From Pachypanchax playfairii (lineage: Eukaryota; Chordata; Actinopteri; Cyprinodontiformes; Aplocheilidae), in assembly GCA_006937955.1 (NCBI GenBank), contig SSNP01000007.1, positions 340,929 to 404,928 of the forward strand: a stretch of DNA of 64,000 bases, written 5' to 3'. Of the stretch, positions 34,905 to 46,439 are shown one piece after another (position 1 is the stretch's first letter; the number at the start of each line of letters is the position of its first letter). The notes below the pieces were generated by a model. The model worked only from the letters and a program-made list of their open reading frames with translations. It did no database searches and was not told where the DNA came from. Position numbers and translations under genes: made by a program.

Positions 34905-35223
34905 CAGCTGCTGCGCTGCGGCCAGGACCAGACTTTTCAGAGTTCAGGAGGGTTTCTTCCTATTATTAGAATTAAACGATACCACTTTGTGTTTCAGTAG
35001 CTAACGGATTGATGTATCATATTTTTGTGCTGGATTATTTACAGTCGTATATTGAAATATTGAAATAGAAACATTGTGATTATTTTTGAGAGTATATGTT
35101 TGTTTTGTTATCATATCCTTATAATTCTTATCTAACATACTTGACTTTGTTTTTTTTTATCATGTTATCAAATCCTCTGCATATTCCCAAGCTAATAAGA
35201 TGCACAATTTTTTATGTCACACT

Positions 35224-35229
35224 AAATAA
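35224..35229 (+). terminator. fbln2: Candidate polyadenylation signal of fbln2
   Basis: AATAAA 320 bp after the fbln2 stop. Further AATAAA hexamers lie at 35327-35332 and 35414-35419; which is used cannot be told from sequence. Confidence 0.45.
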
Positions 35230-35326
35230 AAATTCAACATCAATGTTATTTATCATCAGACACACAATGAGTAAAATGTTTTGCCATATGACGTTTCATT
35301 AGGTTTTACTGACTCTGTCCACATTT

Positions 35327-35332
35327 AATAAA
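35327..35332 (+). terminator. fbln2: Candidate polyadenylation signal of fbln2
   Basis: AATAAA followed within 15 bases by a T/G-bearing stretch (GTGTTAC), a plausible cleavage context. Confidence 0.45.
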
Positions 35333-35432
35333 GTGTTACACTTCCATCTACAGGATGAATGAAGTACTACACTAAACACTCTTAATTTGAAACTTTTTCC
35401 AAGGTGTTTTAACAATAAAAGGTCAAAGACAT

Positions 35433-37420
35433 AGGACTTTTATTTTGAAATCGTGTTTCTATTTTTCCTTCTAAACTGTAAACCAACCTGTGAGATCTCT
35501 TGTAGTTCAGCTGCAGTCATCAGAAAGGGCGTGTTTGTCTCTTTCACAGCTGAATAAACACATTTTGCACTTCCAAACTTATCTTCTTGCCAATTTTCTG
35601 CTCATCCAGATGAGCTGTCATCTCCCAAGTTCATTTCAACAAAACAGAGTCATTTCAGTGATTTCTGCTCTGACGTTCATCTTTTACCATTTCCATGGTG
35701 AAATCGATGACAGCTGGCTAACCTCAAAGCAAAGAGGAAACATTCAGCTTGCAGGATCTTCACATTTAAGCCTTCTTTTTGACATAACTCATGATAATTG
35801 CTCAGTTTTAGTGACGGAGGTGCCCCTTTTGGTTTATACAGTGTGTGAGAGGGCCCACCACATTGATGGATGTCTCTGTTCCCTAATTAGCTTTATCTGC
35901 TGCTCAAGATTAGGTGGAGCTGTGTTCTGGGGACAGTGAATTAGCGAAGATTCACACATCTCTTCATGATTTATGAACGCTGAGGGGAAGTTTTCCTTGG
36001 GACAGAAACAATGAGCCTGCACGAGAGTGAATGAATGACTAAAAAAAGAGGCAAATAAACAGGTTTCGGTGTCTTGTTTGAGAAACATCCACTGATGCTA
36101 ATGAGTATTTTTGCTTTCAAAGTAAATGCAAATCTTTAAATTTAGCACATAAAGTTAGAAAACTTGTGTTTAGTTGAGCTTTTCTTTGTTGCAGCAATAG
36201 TTGTTGGCAATAAATATTTTACTGTTGGAAATCCAGTTGATTTATATTGATGTTGGCCTGTGTTACATGTTCTAACCACATCAGTCACCTGATCAGTCGA
36301 TCACATGGCTGTCAGCACCTGACGTACCAGAAGCTCTAAACAAGTAGCAACAGCAGAATGACATATTTGGAATTTGTAAGGAAGATTTAACAAGTTTAGC
36401 AAGCGTGACCAACACATGTAACTCTGCTGCTCACCCAACAACTGCATTTTCCATATAAAGGTGTCTCAAGAAGAATCATCAATCAGAACGAGACACAGAG
36501 GATTTAGCATGGAAATGTTGTTTGAAAACTCATGTTGAGTATTTATAATTTTAACACGAGTTTTGGATATTTTTGTTTGCTTCTATTGCAAAATCCTTTA
36601 TTTTATTAATAGAGCTGCAAGATCAAAACTTTATGACACTAAATGAGGTCATTAAAGATGTGGCAGGAAACAATGTTGATAGCTGAGTCAATTATCTGAA
36701 GTTTCTTTTATAAATTAATTTTCACAGTCCTCAGAGCAAAAAAAGGAAGGGGGGTGTACTTATTTTGTTAGTAAATGTTTTAAGATAAGATGAGATATAC
36801 TTGGGAAGGTTCCCTTTGAGTTTGAAAGTCACACTAGGTTAGTAAAAAGTTACTAATTTAAATGCAGAACACTTTCTCTGAGACAAGTTTTGTTTAAAAT
36901 GGAAACAGATCAATTGCATTTTTAAAAGTCTTATTACTTTTTATACAACAGGATTTCTTCACCTGTTTTCAAGCACAATCAGTAAACATGCAAACACTGC
37001 AGTTTAAATTCAATGCACGTCTGTGTGGTTCACATATAACACGCTAACAAACATGTTTAAGGCAGTTTCAGGGTGGAACACTTTGTGGAAATGGGACGAA
37101 GCCAGAAAATCTCAAACACAAGACAGATCAAGGGATTGTTTTAACTGCTTCTCTTTATTTTTCTATCGTTATTGTGTTCAGAATATGTTGAGGAGAAACA
37201 CCAACCAACAATGTTATGGAAAAAAATCTAGCAATCATCTGTAATTATGAGCATAAAACCTGGTGATCCTTCCAGACAGTTTGTTCAGGAATGTGTTTAA
37301 ATATATTTAACTTTGAGTGAACTGGATTTATTTTACTGACTAACTTGTTCTACCTCCAGCTACAGTCAGAAGAACTGCAATGCTGTTAAATCGACCTTAA
37401 TTATGTCAGAAAATCTGGTT
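35433..37420. other. Intergenic downstream of fbln2, nothing recognised
   Basis: AT-rich. The open frame at 35490-35939 resembles no known protein and has no gene context. Confidence 0.35.
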
Positions 37421-37999
37421 TTAAAGAGGCTATTTCATACAAATTTCAGGACTTTGTGGTTATTTCTTAAGTATTGACCAGTAATATTAACATTTTATAT
37501 CTAAAAAACGTCAGGAAACACTGATTAACAGACCTTTTAATCCGTCTGCATTAAAAGTGATTCCGGCTCTTTCCGTCAGGCTGCTTCGTCAGCAGCTCGT
37601 TCATATTAATTATTTGAATCTGCTGGACTCTGATTGGCTAACAAACTAGCCTATGAGAGCGAAGAATACTGTTTCCTGCCCCGCTGCAAATGGCAATGTC
37701 AGACGTCGTGTCTCCCTGTTTGCTACGTCGTATGCTAACAGCTTTTAGCCAGCAGCATGCTAGGTGTGGTTTCAACTGCGGGAGCTGCTGAATACTAATG
37801 AACAAAGGAGTTGTGATGAAACAGATTCAGGCCATTCGGACTCAGGAGAAATCGGGTGTTATCGCCACCTGCGTAGTTTGAGAGATAAAAACTGAAAGAG
37901 AAGTTGTTGACCTGTTTTCACACCCACTATAAAGGTAAGAACACCTGTGGAGCTAAAATATTCAACAGAAACCTCAGAAAAAATGTTTTAATGTTTTAA
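37421..37999 (+). mobile_element. TTAA MITE, copy C (3' end damaged)
   Basis: Begins TTAAAGAGGC and follows copy A closely, keeping CTGATTGGCT. The right terminal repeat is missing: after TGTTTTAATG the sequence goes straight to TTTTAAA. The splice-donor region reads ATAAAG|GTAAGA, so its ATG is lost. Confidence 0.8.
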
Positions 38000-40410
38000 A
38001 TTTGAGCATCTTGTTGGTGCCTTGAAGAAAAGTGTTACGATCGCCTCTCAGCCAGTACGTCACCTAATTTTAGATGTGGCGGCCATTTAAATTTGCATGG
38101 TGTGATCACATTCTGAGCATGTTTTCAAAATCTGTGCAGTGTTTGAAAAAAACATGTTGCCAACAGATTTTGACAGCTTGGAAATATGTTTATATTTGTA
38201 CACTGACAAACAGCCATCTTTGTATTTACTGTGGAGGCCATCTTGAATCTGATTGACTCCTAAAGTCAATCAGTTGTAGATTCAGATTTAATGAATATCA
38301 TCTTCATCTCTTATTAAAATCTGCTCGGTGGTTCAGGAGACAGACAAACGAGCACCTGCATGTACACACTGTCAGGAAAAAAAAGGAAAAACATTGTCAT
38401 CAACTTTTTGCCTTTGAGCTGCTGCTGAGATAATTATGCAATAACTTTTTATTATCAAGTATTCTCTTGATTCCAATATTATCATAAATATTCTCCCTAA
38501 AACGAGATGTCTGCAGCAATCTACAGTTACTAAAGTTGTACAACATGAGTCTGAGCAAAGGTCGCAGCAGAGGAAGGCTGGAGATGGAGTGTGATGTGTG
38601 TGTGTGGGGGGGGTTACAGACAAGCTTATCTTTGATAGCTCAGGTGGTCATTACCTGAGGGGAGAAAGCATTAATGGGCATTCTCTGCAGCAGACAAGCA
38701 CAGGCTAGTGCTCCTCTTCTCCGGCTGCTGCAAACAAGGGGAAGAATGCATCATTAGATGTAGCCAGGACGAACGACCTGCAGTCAAACCCACCTCACAC
38801 AGCACCGCTGTGCACGTCTGACCTCGTCTGATTGGACAGAACCACACCGAGAAGCTCCGTTGGTGATTGGTTTAGAATGCACGTTATTATTTATAATCCC
38901 TTAATGTGAATAACCAGTTAAACAGATTCATTAAATAATAAAAACATGTGCAATTAAAAGATACAACTTGAGTCCGAAGGAAAATAAGCGTAAGCTTCAA
39001 AAGAATGAAAAACCTTTGGATCAAAAAAAGTTTAGAGCTGCGTTTTATTTTTGATGTAAAAGTTAAAAGAGCAGGAACAAAAAAAAAAAAAAAAAACGAA
39101 GAGGAATTCGCCTGAGAGGAAAACGAAGGAAGGTATGTAAAGGTTGCCTGTCACTTTGAGGCGCCTGATAGCTTAACCCATCATCTTATCACAGTGTCAT
39201 CTTGTTACAATTATTTAGATATTGCAACATGTATCTGATGCACACAGAGAATTTAATAACACCATTTTACTGTGTAACGTATGAGCTCAAACCCCATGAG
39301 CTAAAGAAGGAAGGAAAAAAAGCTGCACTTATCTCTGCTGAAGTGGACTGACTCAAATGGAAACTCCAGTTCTTCATGGGTGGGAAGATTTACTGGAGTC
39401 TTAATCACAGGTCAACAATCTCATCAGGAGCTCCTTGACTAACAGGAGACGAGTCACAGGTGATGCTCTGCCTTGTTAGCTGCCTGTCTGACTGAAGGTT
39501 ATTCAAGACATCTTCGGTATGTGTGACTTCTAATATCACTGTGTTTTTTTCTCTCTCTCTACTTTTTAAATGCAGCTTTACACACCATGGACTCAGTTAA
39601 TAAAGACGTCCCACTTTTGTGGAATTTATTGAGATATTTGTTGACTGCACAGCAAGTAGTCAAGATTTAATGTTGAAGGCGCTTTTAATTTATTAGGATT
39701 GTAAAGTTACGGTGATAAAATCACAACAAACCATTGCATTTTGTCCAGAAGGTTTTATTTAGAATATTTATGTCACTTTCAAATGCTGGTTGAATTTTAA
39801 TTGAGAAAATATTACAATGCAATAAGTTTGTAGCTTAGCTATTTACAATTTATTACAATCAACACCAGTTATGGTGTAAACATGTATACAAACAAATACA
39901 TAAATAAATCTGTGCTTCTTAATTTTTCAAAATCATGGAAATAACCAACATTTTTATAATTAAAAAAATCTAACTGTAACACACAGTATATTTCACTGCT
40001 GTTTTCTTCCTACAGTTTATATTTACAGTCTTCCATTTCTCTATTTTCTCTTGTTGAGTCACAGAAGCGACCTGGAGGTCTCCTAATCACCCAAATCACC
40101 TCAGCTGACTCCATTCAACGAGGAGGTGCAGCAGCTTTTCTCCAGGGAGGATGAACCTCCTCTCCAGATGTTCATTTCAGTCGCTTGTATCTGAGATCTT
40201 GTTATTTTGATCATGATCCCAATCTAATGACCAAAGTTGAGGCCTAGAACTTAAATGGGCCTTCAAATTAAAAGCTTGGCCTTTCTGTTTGCCTCCTTTT
40301 ATGCCACTACAGACTGGAGCAACGTCTTCATCAATGCAGGTAAAGCTCAGATCTGTGGGTCCTGCTCGTCCTCCAAAATCTTAAATCAGAAACTGAATTA
40401 TTTTTCAAGA
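38000..40410. other. Intergenic, nothing recognised
   Basis: AT-rich, with an A18-type homopolymer near 39080. No gene, RNA or named repeat. Confidence 0.35.
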
Positions 40411-40414
40411 CCAA

Positions 40415-40662
40415 TAGTGTCCAGTCCTGGTCCTCCACAGTCACTATCCAACATGTTTTAGATCTGTGTTTCTTTTTCCTGGTCCTGGAAAGTGTCTGTC
40501 CTACATTTGTTTTTAGTGCTTCCCAGTATCAACACACCCAGTGAAAATTATTATCTGAACTTGACCAGATGCTGATAAAACGATTAGAATCAGGTTCGTT
40601 CAAGCAGGAAAACATCTGAGTCATGCAGGACAGTTGGTTCCGAGGACCAGGATTGGGAAACG
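40415..40662. repeat. Foldback (palindromic) fish MITE
   Basis: The left arm GTCCAGTCCTGGTCCTCC and right arm GAGGACCAGGATTGGGAA are inverted copies, joined by AACATGTTTTAGAT and its counterpart. This matches a very common teleost palindromic repeat. A partial second copy (GATGTTTCTGTTTCAACACA...) follows to about 40790. Confidence 0.6.
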
Positions 40663-40994
40663 CAGCTTGAGATGTTTCTGTTTCAACACACCTGATATCA
40701 ATCAACAGCTAATTAACAGGCTCCTGCAGAACGCAGCTAATAGAATCATGTCGTTTGAAGCAGGAGAGCAACAGGATCAAATGTTTAAGATCTACAAATA
40801 TTATTTACACCAAGGAAAAACTTCTACTTCACTTGAGTTCTTTGTTTTCTGAGTTAACAAACTGTATTTACTGAAAGCAGTTTTCAGATACGGTCAGTCT
40901 GATTCATTTCACTTGGAGATCCCTCCAGATTATGTTCGTGATATCACACAGAACATAAATAAATTAAATTATCCGTCATTTTCTTTACCTTAGC

Positions 40995-41080
40995 GTTCCT
41001 GATCCGAGTGGCGAGGCTCTCCGGCAGTCACTGGGTGAGAGACGGGTTACACCCTGGACAGGTTGCCAGTTTAGAACATT
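40995..41080. repeat. LINE-2-like tail fragment
   Basis: CACTGGGTGAGAGACGGGTT followed by ACACCCTGGACAGGTTGCCA is the familiar fish LINE tail motif; only a short piece remains. Confidence 0.5.
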
Positions 41081-43100
41081 TAATCAGCTGATTTTTTATT
41101 TGGTAATCCTCCACATCTTTATATCACAACACAAATTAACCTGGATGAACATGTTACTCATCACGAAATTTACGGTACTCGTAAACAAGTTTATGTTTCT
41201 AAATATCCCACATCATTTATGACTTATTCATCAGTCCCTTGAGTTGCTCCCTAATTTAAGCGGTGAAATTTCACAATATCGAGCAAATGAATTTGCAAGA
41301 TGCAACAGGCCGTGTGCTGCTTTCATGGCTGTCTGCATACCAACGTGACCACAGTCTAACTATTACTCTCTTTATCTCTGCTCCCTCTGGCAGCATCACA
41401 GAATCACTGTGTTCTCATTCCAGAAAAGACTCGTCTTCAAAAACTTTTGCGGGATATGTACATTTGTTTGTGTTTATGCCTGAAGCCATTTTCTTTATGA
41501 CAAGTCTTTCATTTATGTAAAGTAAAAATCTGAGTGTTTTACTCATTTTTATTTGCATTAAAGACAACATTATTAGTTGTGTTTTGGTCTTCGCTATGTG
41601 AGCGCTGTGAAAGATTGATGTTTGTATTATTTATCTGGATAAATCCAACTAGAAGTGGCTGTGAGCAGTTTCACACTGACTGACAGCTGCTCAATATTCT
41701 TAATCATAAACACAAGCAGCAATCAGTGTAAATCATGTCAGTCAGAGCCGCTTTATGCGCTTCGAGAAAGATTTTTTTCGACGACAGGTTGATTTGTTGT
41801 TATTTCTGTCTAATTGTCTGACTTGTCACCGATGCACACGCTTATGACTCATCAGAAGACCCGCCCACATAATGGTTGTTGTAGTGGGAATTTTCCCCTG
41901 AACTCCACTGAACACCTCTGGGATGAGTCTATTTCTAGATAAATTCAGCTCAATATTTTTATTAACCCCATAACATCCACCTCTTTAGAGCTTGCGCACA
42001 AAAGTTTCCATTCTTAAATTGCTGCCAGCTGTAGCTCTTAATTTTTTTAGGGTGACTGATTGGCATAAAAATTATGTTTTGGACATTTTTATTGAGAAGA
42101 AATGCTTTCCAACGATGTATAATTTGCTGGTATTGATGTAAAATTGATGATCCCAAGTCCGGTACGGTGGCAAGCATGGCGTTAAAGTTGAACTGCTGTC
42201 ACTTTACCAGGCTACTTTTGCACACAAAATGTTTCATTTTAGCATCTTTTTAAAGCTGGTGGTCACATTTAATCCATGCAAATAGTGTCAGCTGTTCGTG
42301 TGGTCACATGTTACCCCCAAACAAGCAGGTCTTTGCCCCATAAACTGACTAACTCTTGTGTAACACGTGTCATGCTGATGTAAACTGTGCAGTTTGTAGC
42401 TGCTGCACTGAGCCACAAACTCACCTGCAGCTTGTGACCTGTTTGGATTGTTGTTTTTGCATCAAACAATCAACTCTTACACTAAATTTATTAAATATGT
42501 TGCAAACAATTCTGCATGCAGTAAAATGTTGTTTAAATACATATTTTTAAGGTTTTTATATATCAGACTCATTTTCATGTCGTTTGCATGATGATATAAA
42601 ACCTTTTATCTGAGTTACAAAAATGCATGTTTATGTTTTTTATGTGTCTTTATAATTTTTCTTATTAATCACTCATTCTTTTGACTATTTCTGTATTGAT
42701 ACATATTTTTGTGCATTTGTTTGTTTTTGTAATTACACTATTTCATATTCATTCATTTCTGTGCTTCTGCATTGATAAACATATTTCATTCAACATTATT
42801 ATTTTCTCTTGTTTGGCAGTAAAGCTAGTTGTCTGGGTGCAAAGAAAAGCCTGACAGATTTACTCCCACATTCACTGCAATGCTCTGCTTGTTATTAATA
42901 TTTTTGGATGTTGTGTTAGTTTATTACAACTGTAATGGATCTGGGGATGTGGGGTAAATGGAGGAAAGGAAGAAAAAAAGATTGTAGAATGGAAGAAGCT
43001 GGAGAGAGAGAAAACACCTGCTGGTGAGACACAAACTTTAGGCTACAGGTGTGTTTTTTCACAACTTTGGTTATTTATCAGACGTGTTTGGCCTTGAGGT
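41081..43100. other. Intergenic, nothing recognised
   Basis: AT-rich DNA upstream of the C1q gene; no gene or named repeat. Confidence 0.35.
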
Positions 43101-43105
43101 CACAT

Positions 43106-43113
43106 TATAAATA
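43106..43113 (+). promoter_or_regulatory. TATA box of the C1q-domain gene
   Basis: TATAAATA 57-75 bp upstream of the two candidate start codons, which fits a start site near 43136 and a short 5' UTR. Confidence 0.6.
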
Positions 43114-43187
43114 ATGCTCACACTCACACAGATCACGCTGCACATGGAAAGACAGAAATCCACGGGTTGATGCACCGTTCAGGGATC

Positions 43188-43434
43188 ATGAAGACTTTCT
43201 GGACTTTCACACTCATTTGGACATTTTGTTGTTGCTTTTGCAGAACAGAAGAACTCAGCAGTAACAAGGTTGAATATGAAGTAGATGAAACTCAAAAGAC
43301 AAACACAAGTGAAACAGAGTCGGATCGTCACATCTGGGACGAACTGAGATATCTGCATGATTTGATTGTGGAACAAAGAGCAGAACTCAATCAGCTGAGA
43401 GAACAAGTGGAGGCCTTGCAGAAGGAGAACATAG
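43188..43434 (+). CDS. C1q-like gene exon 1
   Basis: Signal peptide and first coiled-coil segment; donor ATAG|GTACAC, ends in phase 1. Confidence 0.88.
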
Positions 43435-44449
43435 GTACACAGAGATGTTGTTTCACCCTTATAATAAAATGAGCTTTCTTGATCACGCATGTCATCTTAC
43501 AGCGATGAAGGCCAGGATGAGATGAGCAGAGATCCTGACTGAAGAAATGCAAATTGAAGATGATGGTAATTAAACAGGATCATGTAATTTCACATTGAAT
43601 ATATGACTTGTAAATCATTATAATTGTATTTCTGTCAAACTTTCTGTAATTTCAGCTCAAGATGCAGAGATCACACTGAATCAGCAGGAAATCAGCATAA
43701 TACAAGAAAGAGTATCGGCCATTACAGATGACCTGAAGGAGCTGCAGGGGCAGGAGGAAGGTAATACAGTTGTGGGCATCCTGCATTAATGTATTTGTAT
43801 TTTATTGTTTTAAATATATATGCAGCTGCACAAGAGCAATAATCAATATGTCTTCCGTTTGTTTCTTGTTTGTTTGCGTGTTGTTTGCATGGTCTGAGTA
43901 AATGTGCAGTTAGTTTGTAAGAATTTCAGAACTAATTGTGTCTTTTAATTCAACGTCAGTGCAAAAAGTTGCTTTTTCCACCTCCTTACTGGCAACTGGT
44001 GTAGGCAACACAGAAAATCCGGACTATGCCCCACTCATCTTCAAACACGTTATTACCAACATTGGAAACCACTATCAGCCAATTACAGGTGAGTCCTTAA
44101 GGATTTCTTTTAATTTGAAAAGTAAAAGTTTCAGTGAATTCACCTGCTGTTTTCTGTCCATGTTTCAGGTTTCTTTACTGCACCAGTAAGAGGAGTGTAT
44201 TATTTTAGATTCAGTGGTCACTTTGCCCACTCTGATAGTGGGACCATGAGACTCTACAAGAATGAAGATCCTGTAGTTCTAATAGGGGACCGTCCCACCA
44301 TTTCCACAGACCTTGAGGATGGTTCATCCAATGGAGCAGTGCTGCAGCTGGAAGCTGGAGATCTTATTTCTGTCCATTCACAGGGAGAAATCTGGGATGA
44401 TCAGTATCACAGAACAACCTTTAGTGGATTTCTGCTCTTTCTGTTGTAG
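43188..44449 (+). CDS. Secreted C1q-domain protein (C1q/cerebellin-like, no collagen)
   Basis: Four exons join in phase: 43188-43434, 43656-43760, 43960-44088 and 44169-44449, giving 253 residues. The protein has a signal peptide (MKTFWTFTLIWTFCCCFC), an acidic stretch, a heptad-like coiled coil (LREQVEALQ, then LNQQEISIIQ) and a C-terminal globular C1q domain of about 130 residues. Domain marks are VAFSTSLL, YAPLIF, GFFTAPVRGVYYFRFSG, LQLEAGD and the terminal FSGFLLFLL. No Gly-X-Y collagen repeat is present, as in the expanded fish secreted globular-head C1q family, which forms trimers and acts in innate defence or signalling. A second ATG at 43170 is in frame; 43188 is preferred because the hydrophobic core follows it directly. 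A further predicted exon (43503-43565) contains a stop and must be skipped for the product to be made. The exact paralogue is not identifiable. Confidence 0.88.
43503..43565 (+). pseudogene. Stop-containing 63-nt exon in the C1q-like gene
   Basis: Bounded by ATCTTACAG and GATGATG|GTAATT, 63 nt long, phase 1 at both ends. It continues the coiled-coil style frame (AMKARMR, stop, AEILTEEMQIEDD). The in-frame TGA could come from one CGA-to-TGA change. Either a decayed exon or a regulated stop-containing cassette; skipping it keeps the frame. Confidence 0.6.
43656..43760 (+). CDS. C1q-like gene exon 2 (coiled coil)
   Basis: Encodes QDAEITLNQQEISIIQERVS and DDLKELQGQEE. Acceptor AATTTCAG, donor GAAG|GTAATA, phase 1 at both ends. 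Confidence 0.88.
43960..44088 (+). CDS. C1q-like gene exon 3 (start of C1q domain)
   Basis: Encodes VQKVAFSTSLLATGVGN through HVITNIGNHYQPIT. Acceptor AACGTCAG, donor ACAG|GTGAGT. Confidence 0.9.
44169..44449 (+). CDS. C1q-like gene exon 4 (rest of C1q domain)
   Basis: Encodes GFFTAPVRGVYYFRFSGHF to the terminal FSGFLLFLL and stop TAG at 44447-44449. Acceptor TGTTTCAG. Confidence 0.93.
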
Positions 44450-44616
44450 CTGTCCAACATACAGCAGCAAGAAACAATGATTTAATACCATGAAGATGTT
44501 TCAATTCATCAAATTATTTAAACAAAAAGAATCACGTGAACAACTTTGACTCTTTCAGTGCTTTATATTACATCATAAATGTTTTCTGAATCACAACCAA
44601 TGACTTGAATAGAATA

Positions 44617-46218
44617 CAGTGGGGCAAAAAAGTATTTAGTCAGCCACCAATTGTGTAAGTTCTCCCACTTAAAAAGATCAGAGAGGCCTGTAATTTTCAT
44701 CATAGGTATACCTCAACTATGAGAGACAAAATGAGGAAAAAAAATCCAGAAAATCACATTGTCTGATTTTTAAAGAATTTATTTGCAAATTATGGTGGAA
44801 AATAAGTATTTGGTCAATAACAAAAGTTAATCTCAATACTTTGTTATATAGCCTTTGTTGGCAATGACAGAGGTCAAACGTTTTCTGTAAGTCTTCACAA
44901 GGTTTTCACACACTGTTGCTGGTATTTTGGCCCATTCCTCCATGCAGATCTCCTCTAGAGCAGTGATGTTTTGGGGCTGACGCTGGGCAACACGGACTTT
45001 CAACTCCCTCCAGAGATTTTCTATGGGGTTGAGATCTGGAGACTGGCTAGGCCACTCCAGGACCTTGAAATGCTTCTTACGAAGCCACTCCTTCGTTGCC
45101 CGGGCGGTGTGTTTGGGATCATTGTCATGCTGAAAGACCCAGCCACGTCTCATTTTCAATGCCCTTGCTGATGGAAGGAGGTTTTCACTCAAAATCTTAC
45201 GATACATGGCCCCATTCATTCTTTCCTTTACACGGATCAGTCGTCCTGGTCCCCTTGCAGAAAAACAGCCCCAAAGCATGATGTTTCCACCCCCATGCTT
45301 TACAGTAGGTATGGTGTTCTTTGGATCCAACTCAGCATTCTTTCCCCTCCAAACACGACAAGTTGAGTTTCTACCAAAAAGTTCTATTTTGGTTTCATCT
45401 GACCATATGATGTTCTCCCAATCCTCTTCTGGATCATCCAAATGCTCTCTAGCAAACCGCAGACGGGCCTGGACGTGTCCTGGCTTCAGCAGGGGGACAC
45501 GTCTGGCACTGCAGGATTTGAGTCCCTGGCGGCGTAGTGTGTTACTGATGGTAGCCTTTGTTACTTTGGTCCCAGCTCTCTGCAGGTCATTCACTAGGTC
45601 CCTCCGTGTGGTTCTGGGATTTTTGCTCACCGTTCTTGTGATCATTTTGACCCCACGGGGTGAGATCTTGCGTGGAGCCCCAGATCGAGGGAGATTATCA
45701 GTGGTCTTGTATGTCTTCCATTTTCTAATAATTGCTCCCACAGTTGATTTCTTCACACCAAGCTGCTTACCTATTGCAGATTCAGTCTTCCCAGCCTGGT
45801 GAAGGTCTACAATTTTGTTTCTGGTGTCCTTTGACAGCTCTTTGGTCTTGGCCATAGTGGAGTTTGGAGCGTGACTGTTTGAGGTTGTGGACAGGTGTCT
45901 TTTATACTGATAACGAGTTCACACAGGTGCCATTAATACAGGTAACGAGTGGAGGACCGAGGAGCCTCTTAAAGAAGTTACAGGTCTGTGAAAGCCAGAA
46001 ATCTTACTTGTTTGTAGGTGACCAAATACTTATTTTCCACCATAATTTGCAAATAAATTCTTTAAAAATCAGACAATGTGATTTTCTGGATTTTTTTTCC
46101 TCATTTTGTCTCTCATAGTTGAGGTATACCTATGATGAAAATTACAGGCCTCTCTGATCTTTTTAAGTGGGAGAACTTACACAATTGGTGGCTGACTAAA
46201 TACTTTTTTGCCCCACTG
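44617..46218 (-). mobile_element. Complete, apparently young Tc1 transposon
   Basis: The 1,602-bp element starts CAGTGGGGCAAAAAAG and ends in its inverse. The 200-bp terminal inverted repeats (44617-44816 and 46019-46218) read as identical by eye, including the two A runs. It is flanked by TA at 44615-44616 and T-N at 46219-46220, where the ambiguous base hides the second TA. It encodes one uninterrupted transposase on the minus strand. The sequence resembles Tc1 elements shared among teleosts and their parasites, and it was inserted 167 bp after the C1q stop codon. Confidence 0.96.
44833..45855 (-). CDS. Tc1-family transposase, intact
   Basis: 340 residues, uninterrupted, the usual full length for Tc1 (about 340). 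It cuts at the terminal repeats and inserts at TA. N-terminal paired-type helix-turn-helix DNA-binding region (about 1-110; KDTRNKIVDLHQAGKTESAI) and a GAPRK basic linker. Catalytic DDE domain: first Asp in WSDETKIELFG, second in QHDNDPKHT, Glu in DLNPIENLW; 34 residues separate the second Asp and the Glu, the Tc1 DD34E spacing. The whole catalytic set and DNA-binding region are present, so activity is plausible. The start ATG sits about 160 bp inside the right terminal repeat. Confidence 0.96.
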   Translation of the reverse strand: MAKTKELSKDTRNKIVDLHQAGKTESAIGKQLGVKKSTVGAIIRKWKTYKTTDNLPRSGAPRKISPRGVKMITRTVSKNPRTTRRDLVNDLQRAGTKVTKATISNTLRRQGLKSCSARRVPLLKPGHVQARLRFAREHLDDPEEDWENIIWSDETKIELFGRNSTCRVWRGKNAELDPKNTIPTVKHGGGNIMLWGCFSARGPGRLIRVKERMNGAMYRKILSENLLPSARALKMRRGWVFQHDNDPKHTARATKEWLRKKHFKVLEWPSQSPDLNPIENLWRELKVRVAQRQPQNITALEEICMEEWAKIPATVCENLVKTYRKRLTSVIANKGYITKY

Positions 46219-46219
46219 T

Positions 46220-46220
46220 N
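46220..46220. other. Ambiguous base at the Tc1 target duplication
   Basis: A single N at the second base of the expected TA duplication; it may reflect a site where reads with and without the insertion were mixed, or an alignment ambiguity. Confidence 0.7.
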
Positions 46221-46439
46221 TATAGAAAAAAGCTTCCAAAGTGTGAGAATTTACTGAAATCTGCTGCAGATTGAAACCACATCTTTAAATTCTCCTTGTG
46301 AACTTAAACTGATACATTGAGTCATTTTACAGGCTCAATGAGTGAATTTCCTCCTCTTGGATTTGCATGAATTTCATTGTAAAACTAAAATCAGGATTTT
46401 TCTTCACTCCTCAGTCAATATTAGAGGTTTTCAACAAAT

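Larger units (their letters stand above)
34905..35432 (+). other. fbln2: fbln2 3' UTR
   Basis: AT-rich sequence after the stop with three AATAAA signals; the real cleavage site is unknown. Confidence 0.55.

Noticed and set aside
35490..35939. 149-residue open frame downstream of fbln2
   Set aside because: No resemblance to known proteins, no promoter or splice context; likely chance.
43167..43187. Longer N-terminus for the C1q protein
   Set aside because: 43167 is TTG. The ATG at 43170 is possible, but the hydrophobic signal core fits the ATG at 43188 better.
44971..45802. Plus-strand open frames across the Tc1 transposase
   Set aside because: They are antisense shadows of the transposase gene on the minus strand.
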